A stretch of 64,000 nucleotides of DNA from Theobroma cacao (lineage: Eukaryota > Streptophyta > Magnoliopsida > Malvales > Malvaceae). Below the pieces are notes generated by a model. It saw only the letters and a program-made list of their open reading frames with translations. It was not told where the DNA came from and searched no databases. Below are positions 47,002-57,511 of the stretch, piece after piece. Where the stretch lies: positions 5,697,563 to 5,761,562 of the forward strand of contig NC_030855.1 in assembly GCF_000208745.1 (NCBI RefSeq), given 5' to 3'. Both the position numbers and the translations under genes were made by a program. Within the stretch, counting starts at the first letter, position 1. The number at the start of each line of letters is the position of its first letter.

Positions 47002-49680
47002 GCACATTCTCAAACTATACCTTCAAACACTCTCAATGCCTTAACCAAGTGAATAAAGGCCATTCAAGGGCTAGAATCCAAAAAGAAGCAAAAGCTCTGA
47101 AACTTCATCTGTTTTATCATTTGACATCTAAGGATGATGGTCTTCATCTAAGTCATTATCAATGTTGTGATAAGGTAAAATTCATTTTTTTTCAAAAATA
47201 AAGAAAATATTGCACTCTTGGAGAGAATCTGAATTTGGTAGTTTGATAAGTGTCAAGACTAGCCAGAGCTTCAAACACATCGAAACCACTCAATTTCTTT
47301 CAATCTGATCCAAAATGTGAACTTTTCCTCTCGTTGCCTAAAGTTGTCCTCCATCCATACTTGGGGGGCAAGATGGTCAGAAGAGGAAAAATTTTCCAAT
47401 ACTTTCAAGACAACTGACTTGTAAAATAACCTTTGTTTCTCCCTCATTTAGAAATGCTAACAAGAGCAATTTGTGAAATTGAGGATTGACATGAGATCTC
47501 TGAAGGCTTTGAAAGGGTCATAATTGCTTAGAGTTGTTGCTTAAGTCTTTGTTTGAGTGGCTGATCGAGGAAGGGCCTCCTCAATGAATCTTTCGTTTTA
47601 GAAAATTTGAGTCAAGCTTTAAGTTATAAAGCTCTGAAAGATGAAAAAAAAAAGAAAAAGAAAATAAGCGAATAGTGAGAAAAGTTGATAGTAACATCAT
47701 GTACTTGAGACATTCAAACAATGCCAAAGAAAGAAAAAAAAACTACAAAATTCATCCATTCTAGGGATTGCTCTTCAAGGCAAGTAACCACATTTGAGAT
47801 GAGAAGTGGCCATGTTTCATTCTCCCATTCGCAAATGAGAAATTATTCGCTTGCTACCCCTTTGAGCCTATCAAATTCTTTCTAAATGCTCCTTAACCAA
47901 GGATCACCTCTCATATTGGAAGAGCAAATATGTATGAGAATCTTGTCTAGGAACATGGGGAATAAGATCTCATCTGAAGAAAGAAAACATCCTGTATGAA
48001 GAGGCGAATGCTAAAGAATTCGAGTTTCAAACCCATCAAAAAAAAAGGAAAAAAGATAATTAAAAAGTGATGAAAAAAAGAAAAAGAACATTGATGGAAA
48101 TATATGCTTAGAAAAATCGAAAAGACAAATGTCTTAGAAGATTTTCACATCAATGATCCTTGGTTGATCACCCTTAAATATAATGTTTTGAGCCTTTTTA
48201 CCCATTCTATCAAAGCCCCTAACCTTAACCTACATTACGTGCTTTAAAAAGTCCATTTTGATCAAGTATGGATGCTTAAATTGAAGAGTTTTTTTCTAGA
48301 AAAAGGCATTATAAAATCCATGAGGCCTTGGTCTCTTTTTCTTTGCCATGATGATCCTTATCAATCCGTCAATCCATTTTGGATAGAGTTTGAATCTTTT
48401 TCAAGTGCATGATGGAACAATCAATGAAAAAAGAAAAAAAAGAGATGAAAAGGAAAATAAAAAAAAAGAAAAAAAGAGAAAAAAGAGAAAAATGAGCTCT
48501 AGGGTGAAAACCTGAAAAGGCAGCCTAGAGTAAAAATGGAAACTTATGAAACCACTTGTGATTTTGACTGATAAAAAGCACGATAGAGATCATTTCAAAG
48601 CAACTAGAGTGCATTGGAGACCCTTCAAATGTCCAAGAATGTAAAATTCAAGATTTGTCATAAAACCAATGTTGAACTTTGAACCATTCTCTTCCAAAAT
48701 AACCTTGCAAATCTGAAGTCTCTAAAGCTAGTCTTGACATCTTTCAAAATGCCACACATCATGAGACTAAGAGAGTGTCAAAATTGATTTGCGATCTGAA
48801 ATGAGTCTTTTTGTAAATAATTTGATTTTCAGAGAGTAAAATTTTGAGAAAATTGTGTAACATTTATGAGCTTGGATGAAGAAATATTGATCCTTCTTTT
48901 CCCCATAAAATAGCAAGACCTTTTTGCAAGACTTTAATTTGTTGAACCTTTCAATCCATTTGAAAGATCAAATTGTGACTTGACCCACCTAAGTCATTTT
49001 AAATGGTAATCATTGATTTTTAAGAGATTCAAATATCACATGTTTTTCCAAACTTGGATATTTTATCACTTCCACAAGAAAAGTATGAATTTTATACATT
49101 CTTGCTCCAAGATTCAGCCATCTTTGATCATGAAAATAATGTGTGGGGCAATTTTGTTGTGATTTTGTTAAAATTAAGATGTTTTTGAAAACAAAAAGGA
49201 AAAAAGAAAAATGAGAGTCTTTATGATCTTTGTGAGATCAGACAAGCACTTTTGAAAAAGACAAAATTCATTTCTCAAAAAAAAAAAGAGATGGAAAAAA
49301 GCAATGCAAGGAAGAGCTTTCATGATCAGTAAGTGTGGAAGCATTGAAATCCAATTTGAACTGGTGAGCTTTTGTTTGCATCCATTGTGGAAAAGTGGTT
49401 TCAAGAATTTAAATCGATATGACGAGATTAGCAAAAAGGTTCTTTGAAGCCGAAGAAATTGGCTACTACACAAGAACATCGTTAAAGGATGTGAAGCCAA
49501 GAAAAATGATCTTTCGAGTGAGAAATATATGGTGCAAAACAAAAGGAGGCAATGCATCATTTGTCCATCATTCAATCATGCATACATGCCCAATCATGCA
49601 CACGACCATGCATCATCAAAATTGAAATTTCCAAACGAATATCAAGACTAATGCAGTTTTCAAGCAATTAAGTGAAGAAA
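47002..49680 (+). other. LARD interior without recognisable genes
   Basis: This takes the place of pol. It has short A-rich runs, a GGGGGGCAAGATGG phrase (about 47363) that resembles an internal polypurine tract, and no reverse transcriptase, integrase or protease motif in any frame. The open frames at 46992-47201 and 49174-49575 show no known domain. Confidence 0.6.
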
Positions 49681-49689
49681 GATTTGAGT

Positions 49690-50680
49690 CTTAAGTCCAA
49701 TTTAGCTGGCATCCAAGATGTTTAAGTCCAGTTACGTTGGCACAAAGATGTTTAATACCAATTTAGCTAGCATCCAAGATGTTTAAGCCTAGCTATGTTG
49801 CCACAAAGAGATTTAAGCCTAAGTTATACTGGCATCCAAGATGTATAACTCCAGTTACTTTGGCACGAAAGAGTTTAAGCCCAATTTCGCTGGCATTCAA
49901 GATGTTTAAGCCCAGTTATATTAGCATAAAGACGATTAAGCCTAATTTAGCTAGCATCCAAGATGTTTAAGCATAGCTATGTTGACACAAAGAGATTTAA
50001 GCCTAATTTCGCTGGCATCCAAGATGTTTAAGCCCAGTTATATTGGCACAAAGACGATTAAGCCCAATTTAGCTAGCATCCAAGATGTTTAAGCATAGCT
50101 ATGTTGGTACAAAGAGATTTAAGCCCAATTTATCTGGCATCCAAGATGTATAAGTCCAGTTACTTTGGCACAAAGGAGTTTAAGCCCAATTTCGCTAGCA
50201 TCCAAGATGTTTAAGCCCAGTTATATTGGCACAAAGAGATTTAAGCCCAATTTAATTGGCATCCAAGATGTATAAGTCCAATTACTTTGGCACAAAAGAG
50301 TTTAAGCCCAATTTTGTTGGCATCCAAGATGATTAAGTCCAGTTATATTGGCACAAAGAGATTTAAGCCCAATCTAACTGGCATCCAAGATGATTAAGCC
50401 TAGTTATATTGGCACAAAGAGATTAAGCCCAATTTAGCTAGCATCCAAGATATTTAAGCCTAGCTACGTTGGCNCACAAAAGATGTTTAAGCCCAATTTA
50501 AACTGGCATCCAAAATGTATAAGTCCAGTTACGTTGGCACAAAAGGAGTTTAAGCCCAATTTAGCTGGCATCCAAGATGTTTAAGCCCAGTTATATTGGC
50601 ACCAAGATGTTTAAGCCCACTGTAGCTGGCATCCAAGACGTCTAAGCCCAATTATCTTGGCACGAGAGAATTTAAGTTAC
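49690..50680 (+). repeat. Dimeric 61-bp minisatellite, about 16 copies
   Basis: The unit is made of two related halves: GGCATCCAAGATGTTTAAGC + CCAGTTATATT (31 bp) and GGCACAAAGAGATTTAAGCC + CAATTTAGCT (30 bp). They share GGCA-CAA-GA-TTTAAGCCCA-TT. Halves alternate regularly; some units lost or gained a few bases, and an N is at 50474. Its place just before the 3' LTR matches the variable tandem-repeat zone of Tat/Ogre elements. Confidence 0.92.
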
Positions 50681-50689
50681 GTAGCCTCA

Positions 50690-51060
50690 TTTTGAGATGA
50701 AGAACAACCTTTTTTTCTTCTAAAACCTCTAGGTACATTTTCTTCTAAAACCCCCGGGTACATCTTCAAAACCTCCGAGAACACTCCTAAAATCTCTGAG
50801 TACATCTTCAAAATCTTTGGGTATATTTTTTAAAACTTTCGAGTAATTAGTTTCAAGATTTCTTCAAAGTTACATAGCCTCATTTTGAGATGAAGAACAA
50901 CCTTTTCTTCTAAAACTTTCAAATATATTCTCCAAAACCTCTGAGTAATTAGCTTCAAGATTTCTTTTAAGTTACATAGCCTCGTTTTGAGATGATGAGC
51001 TTTTTTGATCCAAGGAAGGTGTCTACGTCTTTGCACTATTCTTGATTCTAAAAAATGTAC
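50690..51060 (+). repeat. Second tandem zone before the PPT
   Basis: Three copies of AAGTTACRTAGCCTCRTTTTGAGATGA (about 50673, 50869, 50971) alternate with repeats of the type TTCAAAACCTCCGAGTACAT. It is unrelated in sequence to the 61-bp array. Confidence 0.75.
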
Positions 51061-51073
51061 AAAGAGGGGCAAC
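51061..51073 (+). promoter_or_regulatory. Polypurine tract of the LARD
   Basis: AAAGAGGGGCAAC lies directly before the 3' LTR start TGTAGACAC. It primes plus-strand synthesis. Confidence 0.75.
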
Positions 51074-53915
51074 TGTAGACACTTATTCCCTAAATAAAAA
51101 TTAATCAAAAAATAAATAAAATAATCAAATAATACAATAAAAATTAAAATTAAAAAAAAATAGAAGGGAACAGAGATGGAAAAGACTGAACGTTTATTCA
51201 ACTTCCCTCTCCAGTCACCTCCAGCTACTTGCCCCTGGCTTGCTTGTGCTAGGAGCCCTGCGAAATCACATGATTGCAGTCCTAAGATTGTCCAAAATTT
51301 TGGACAGTCCAGATCTTTTAAAATGTAGGCAAACTCAACAAAAGGGAGATTTTTTTTGAAAGCCAGAAAAGGTAACCAAAAATCAGGGAGAAAAACCAAA
51401 GAGAAAACGATTCAAAAACAAAAAAAAAATTCCAAAAAGAAGAAAACAGATCCAATCCAACAACAACAACCAAAAATCAAAAGAAAAAAAAAACCTAAGT
51501 GTTCTAGCAGCCAGCTATCCTAACCACAATAAAATCAACCAAAAAAAAAAAAGGTTTGAATTAAAGGCCCCATTCGGCCAAACCCAGATCTGGTGGTCAG
51601 ATCTGAGCGGCGCCAAAGAGAGAGAGAGGAAAGGTCCTATTTTGGTTGGCCTGCGGCACAAAAGGGAGAGATCCAGGCTAGATTTACCGATCGAAAGGAG
51701 AAAAGGCTTCAAGAGAGAGAGGGGGCTGAAGTTTCACCAGTCAGCGGTAAGGGAAGCGGTGGAAGTGACAGTAGAGGAGAGAGACAATGAGGGATGTTTG
51801 GGTTCTTATAGAGAAGGCACAGAGAGTGGTTTTAGAGAGAGAAAGTGAAGAGTGAAAGTGAATAGGGAAGGAGAGAAAAGGAGTTTAAATACCTAGGTTT
51901 TAGGGCATCAAAACGGTGCCATTTCATAGATAAAAATTTTGAATGAGGAAGCGTCAAAATGGCATCGTTTAAAGGGGTTCTTGAAGCACCAAGTTGTGCA
52001 TTTTGAAAGAAGCTCGTTGGGGGCTTTGGTGGGTTGCTGTGGCCCTTCACAGCCAAGGCACTTTTGGGCTAGTTTGGGCCCAAATCAAGTAAAGCCCTAT
52101 CCTTGTTGTTGGGTTTGATTGTGTTTATTGAGGCTTACCCACTTGTAATCTAGAGAAAAACTTAGTGTTTAAAATTTTTGTTTCATTTAAATTAAAATAT
52201 ATTATAAAATTATATGATGTCTTAAAGTAGGTAAAACCATAAATAAAGAGATAAATAAACATTTAATTTTAGAATAATAGATTTAGTATAAATACATATA
52301 TAATGAATGTTTAACTTGTAAAATAATAATAGCATATCTAAGTTAAAAACAAAAATATGAAAAAATAAAATAAATAATTGGCAGTCAAAAATAAAACTAA
52401 ATAAGTAAAATCGAAGTTAGTTATGAAAATTCAAAAAAAGTATGTGATAGCAATAAGATTCTTAATTATGCAAATTCATATACATATAGGTACATGTAGA
52501 AGATAAAAGGATATAATATAGTAAAAATTATAAACATATAAAATATAATGGTTGTTTTGGGGATCAATACCGATGATGGGATTGTCTTTCGGAACGCGAG
52601 GAGTCGCAATTCCGGAAGGCATTCTTCCTAGGTTTGGGAATTAAATTAGGACTCCACCAGTACGATGGGAGGGTCTTAATTCTAAAATTCCAATGTTTCT
52701 AATTTTTAATCAAAAAATTATTATACAATAAGTTAGTCAAAATATAGAAATGAATATAATAAATATAAAAAAACAAATAGCATATGCTTGTCAAAAGGAT
52801 AAATATAAAAAGCTACAATATAATACTAATTAAATATTAAGACATTTAATAATGGAAATTCATAATAATGAGTGCATGCATGGTAAACACTAGGTGAACA
52901 AAATATATATTAAAAGGGGTGACATTGAATCAAAATTGTATATAATTATGAAATAAGATGTCTTACTAAGAATACACTTAGATAACAAATGAACATATTT
53001 ATAACCCATGATATACATATTTATAAAGAAAAAATGATAGAAAAGGGAAGTCTTAAGGAAATAAAAAAGGATACATTAGGGGTCAATAATAAAATAATGA
53101 ATTTCATAAGCATGACATGTGTCATAGTTGCATTGTAGAATGTCATGGTATATAGATATATTCTGTATACGAGTCTAAACCCCGATGATGGGACTTTTCG
53201 AGAAAGCTTACGAAGGCGAGTTTCATCGGTAAACTCCCTAGGTGAAAAGATACCTCCGAACTCCACCAGTACGATGGGAGGGCCTAGAGAAATATCTTTA
53301 ATAAAAGGCTTTTACCCGTATTAGGATTTGCATTCATGAAAACACTGTTTTTTACTCATAAATGACTATCCTGATGATGGGATCTACTAAGTAAACTTGC
53401 GAAGGCTAGTTGCTAAAGTATTTCCCTAGGTGAGAGAATACTTTCGGATCCCACCAGTACGATGGACGGATTTGGAAAGTACACTTAATAAAGGATTTTC
53501 GTTTGGCATTATCCTGATTTTATGCCACGCATTTCACAATTGCATTATGTGCATGTTAAACTCGTAAAAAATGAAATAAAATATTCTAATAAAAGATGAA
53601 ATAAATAAATAACAATTAAGGAAACATAAGAATAAAATTAATGGGTTAGGATAATATATGATTAAATGGTACCGTTTGTGGAATGGGTGTCACAGGGGAG
53701 TTAATCCTTCTCCATGCATAACCGTACTCTCAAACCCAAATATAAAAGATATGTAGACCAATTTATCATTCTTTTGATGGACCTAAAATTAATTTAAGAT
53801 TTCGTTGAGTATGACAAAATAGGGTGGCCAATCACACCTAGGAAAAAAAATTGGTGGCGACTCCCAAATCACACCACGTCTAGCGGTCAGGTTCCCGGAC
53901 CTTCACATTACGACA
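51074..53915 (+). repeat. 3' LTR of the LARD (2,842 bp)
   Basis: It starts TGTAGACACTTATTCCC and ends CATTACGACA, followed by TSD GTTAC. It is shorter than the 5' LTR mainly by the (TA)n run and the duplicated segment around N 42000. Confidence 0.92.
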
Positions 53916-54651
53916 GTTACGTATTTTGAATGAAATGTGTTCTAATGCTGTGACCCAATTTACAATGATTTATTTTATCGTCTCCATGTACTCAACTCTA
54001 GATGTTTATGATGATGTCTATTTACTCATTGAGATTTTATAATCTCACCACCCTCCTTTCTACCCATTTCAGGCTCAGTATAAGCTGTAGATAGCTGATA
54101 TCGTCGAAGGCTACAGTTGGCTTTACTTCATCAAAAACTGTAGGTTTGCAGCCTTCGTTCATTTTTGTCATTTGGGGATCCACATGTTACTGTAAATTAA
54201 ATTTCATACTCTAGTTATCTGTACAACTATATGTAGGAATTTATTTTGCTTTTACACTGTAAAAATTATTTACACAGTGTTCTAAAAATATTGTTTTATA
54301 AAAAAATAGAATATTTTGTTTAATATTTTTATTTTATTATAACAGTCATAATTTCACTTTAAACGAATGTTTTAGACATCTAAATTTATTTTTGATTTTG
54401 AAATATGTGTTCTACACTTATATACTACATTATTAGTTGGTATCGAAATTTTTGAGGAAAAATGATTGAAATACCCCTATGAGACAAAAATTATTTTTTT
54501 ATTGTTTTAAGTTGGATATAGTTTAAAACCTCGTAGAACATGATATTTGGCAACGGTTACTCACAGGGAAAATGAGAAACTGATATTAAAGCCTTGCGGG
54601 GTTCTGGTTGGCATTTCGGGTAATGAGTGCCTATCGGGACATCGTGACGGT

Positions 54652-56712
54652 TGTCACGACCCGGTACTCCCCTCGAGCCCACATGTACTGGCAACACTTC
54701 AATCAATTAATCCTTAATTTAATTTCACATTTTTCATCCTCATCATTCATAATAATTTATCATGCAATCCACATACTTTCAACCAACCAAAGCCAACACA
54801 ACATAATGTACTCACATTGTAGGCTTACCTTTCGGTCTTTAGCTTGGATTGCACATATAGTTCAGAAACTCCTCACATCCTTGGTCACCATTACTACCAC
54901 AAGCATAAACAATCAATGCACATCTTATTTCTCCTTTCCATTTATGATCTCAAGGTTCAAAACACTTACCCATTACTTGTCTTGCTCAAAATCACCATAC
55001 TTCTAAGATCAACCCACATGCATGGATTTATTTATTTCAAATCTTGGAGGATCTTTGCTGCCACAAACATTCTCACACAATTACCAACTCATTTCCTCAA
55101 AAAATCCATAACCAAAATCAAAGTTCTACTTACCATAACTTGGTTGAACCCGTGGATGATCCATGTTCTTCCTTGTCATTTCTAGTCTTTTTCCTTGATA
55201 TTTCTTAGCTACCATAAGCACAATCTCACATTACATTCAGTTCAAAAGGCATGCATTCAAACAAAATGATAACTTTCACCTTTCTTACCTTAGAATCACC
55301 AAGCTGAACCTTCACTTTCTCCTTCAAGCTCCAACAATGGCATGCAAGAGAAAACCTTTCGACTTTTCTCCAATCTTTTCCAAAACCAAGCCTCCTCCAA
55401 GCTTTTTTCTTTTTTCTCCTTTCTCTTTTCTTTTTTCACCTTTCTTCCCTCTTTTTGCTTTCAAGGTCGATTCTCTCTTTCTTTTCTCTCAACTCTTCCT
55501 CTTCTCTTAGGGTGAAAGCCTCACAAAGCCATTTTTCTTTTCATTTCTCTTCCAAAATGGGGCGGATCTCTCAAGACAACTCATTTGTTTGCTTCCACTT
55601 TGGTATGGGCGGACATAACAAGGAACAAGTTTGAAATGGCCTTGTAAAAGTGCCCTTTCCTTTCCATTTCTCTCATGGGCGGATTACCCAAAGCTTAGTA
55701 ATTTTTTGGCATTTTTCTTTTTATTTCATTTGCATTTCATTTCACATACATTTCCTTTTAATGCCACCTTATCACCCAATAATATTTCATGCTAAGATTA
55801 TACCTTTTTCTTTTCAAATCACATTACCATCCTTACTTTGTTTACCATGTGCTATCTTTGCCAAACCATGGTTTTCTTTCACTTAAATACTTTTTGTTCT
55901 TTTTCTCTTTATCAACTTTCACATGGTGGGGTCCCACATGTTTCCCACTAACTTCATTTTTTTTTTCATGCAATAATTTGCATGTAATAGTAACTTCACA
56001 TGCAAATTCCATCAAGCTAAGTAATCTCACTTGCATTTCACTTGCATCCTACTTGAATTTCATCTTGCTTTTCTTAACACAAATATATACATCAAATATT
56101 CTCTTAACTTTTCATTATTTACAATTCCACCTTTCAACTTCTTATTCTTTTTAATTAGATCCTCCCATCATTCTTTTATTTCAATTCCCTTCTATTTTTC
56201 CTTCTTTACACTTGTACAAATAGAATATCAAATTCATATTCCTCCAAAGTGTCACCATAATATTTAAATATATACTTACTCTTTTTCACTTTAATTTAAT
56301 GAAAAAACGTGGGCCCCATTAAAGCTTTCTTCAAAATTCTTCTTTACTTCCACTCCCCCACTTAAACAAATTGTACAAATCACACATTCTGCGAGTAATA
56401 TAACCAATTTGACATTGATATTATTTTAATATTATTTTATCCAAAAATTATTATCTTATTTCAAAAATTTTCTCTAGCCTTTTAGGGCTCCAAAACATCT
56501 TATTTTGCTTTAGTTTAGCTCTATAGCACCTCTTTAACTCCACAACTTCGACCTTAATAAGATATTATTATTTTATTATTATTTTATCAAATATGGAATA
56601 TTTTATTATAAAATATTCCTTTTACCCTTCAACACTCTTAAACACTTTAATTAACCTTAATTGGTATCCAATAAGCTCTATTAGCTACCATATCAAAGTA
56701 CGGGGTATTATA
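54652..56712 (-). mobile_element. Gypsy LTR (2.06 kb), probable solo
   Basis: Minus strand: it starts TATAATACCCCGTAC (a TTTGATATGG block follows) and ends GAGTACCGGGTCGTGACA. The TTTGATATGG block also opens the fragment at 60824. The flanks are ACGGT (left) and GTGAC (right), so no clean duplication; GTGAC does occur three bases further left. The left edge is fused to the truncated end of the LTR 38686-54655. No coding domain; the open frames are in C/T-rich low-complexity sequence. Confidence 0.65.
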
Positions 56713-57511
56713 GTGACCATTTGCTTTGTTTGAAATTGTTTAAAAGGCATTGTTGTCAAGTCATGTCAAAAATTATGTAAAAACAGTTAAAATTATTATG
56801 ATGGCCATTTTTGAGTTGAGCTTATGAGAAGGGTTATTTCTCACAATTTTCACTATACTTAACATATTCTACACATTATCAAAGGTCCTCAAATATATAT
56901 CGTATTTAAAAAAAAAAACTCATTCTTTTGACACACAAGTATAGTCTCAAGTAAAAAGAGTTCATATTGAAAATCGGGAGTGTTACAACTTATATTTATA
57001 AATGTGTATTCATTAAGTGACAATCATTGAAACATTTTTTATTATAATTATTAGTAAGATTTATTCAATTTATAAATAAAAATTTTAATTGCATTGAATG
57101 ATTTCATTAAAAATATTTTTTTAATAATTTAATATTAATATTTTAAGTTAAATTTTTTAGTTAAATATTAATATTTTTATTTTTTTAAACATTTTAAGTT
57201 AAATATTAATGTTCAGCAAACCTATACTACTATTTTTAGTATAAAAGCATGTTTGGCCTGACCTTTTTTTTTAGTTTAAAAGTTATTATAAAACTCTTAT
57301 AAAAAATAATAACTTTTAAAATTAAGTTAAAGTTGTTTGATAAATTTACCTTTCATAAGCTCTCATTATAAATAAGCTGTTTTGAAAAATAACTTATATA
57401 AACTTTAATTTTGATTAAAATTACTCTAAAAGGTATTTAATAAATTAAGAGAAAAAACTCGAATCAAATAAAAAAGATAAGTTTGAAAAAAAATATAATT
57501 TCCCTAATAAT
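56713..57511. other. AT-rich spacer with an LTR-start-like edge and a hairpin
   Basis: At 56989 the minus strand reads TGTAACACTCCCG, resembling a gypsy LTR start cut short at 56713. From 57241 a GTTTGGCCTGACC phrase is followed by a 12-bp inverted repeat AAAAGTTATTAT (57278-57289, 57306-57317), suggestive of a MITE but without confirmed ends. No gene. Confidence 0.35.

Larger units (their letters stand above)
40860..53915 (+). mobile_element. Complete non-autonomous Tat/Ogre-lineage LTR retrotransposon (LARD), 13,056 bp
   Basis: Two near-identical LTRs (40860-43813 and 51074-53915) bound a 7,260-bp interior. A perfect 5-bp TSD GTTAC is at 40855-40859 and 53916-53920. PBS at 43816, PPT at 51061. 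The interior holds two separate gag remnants related to Tat/Ogre gag, no protease, reverse transcriptase, RNase H or integrase, and ends in tandem repeats. This is the layout of a large retrotransposon derivative that depends on proteins from an autonomous relative. High LTR similarity suggests it is younger than the LTR it split. Confidence 0.92.
38686..54655 (+). mobile_element. Long gypsy LTR split by the LARD insertion
   Basis: The parts 38686-40859 and 53921-54655 together give about 2.9 kb and align with the LTR at 31635-34536. It starts TGTAAAGTCC. The last 27 or so bases of the normal end are missing: after GTGACGGTTGTCACGA the sequence continues as the end of an opposite-strand LTR (54652). 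The insertion point shows the GTTAC duplication of the LARD. Confidence 0.8.

Noticed and set aside
50830..51399. 189-residue minus-strand open frame (and 40859-41185) seen in both LARD LTRs
   Set aside because: Shared only because LTRs are copies; its hydrophobic tail comes from an AT-rich stretch, length differs between LTRs, and part lies in the tandem zone.
54608..56267. Several overlapping open frames of 64-132 residues
   Set aside because: C/T-rich low-complexity LTR sequence with frames on both strands; no domain.
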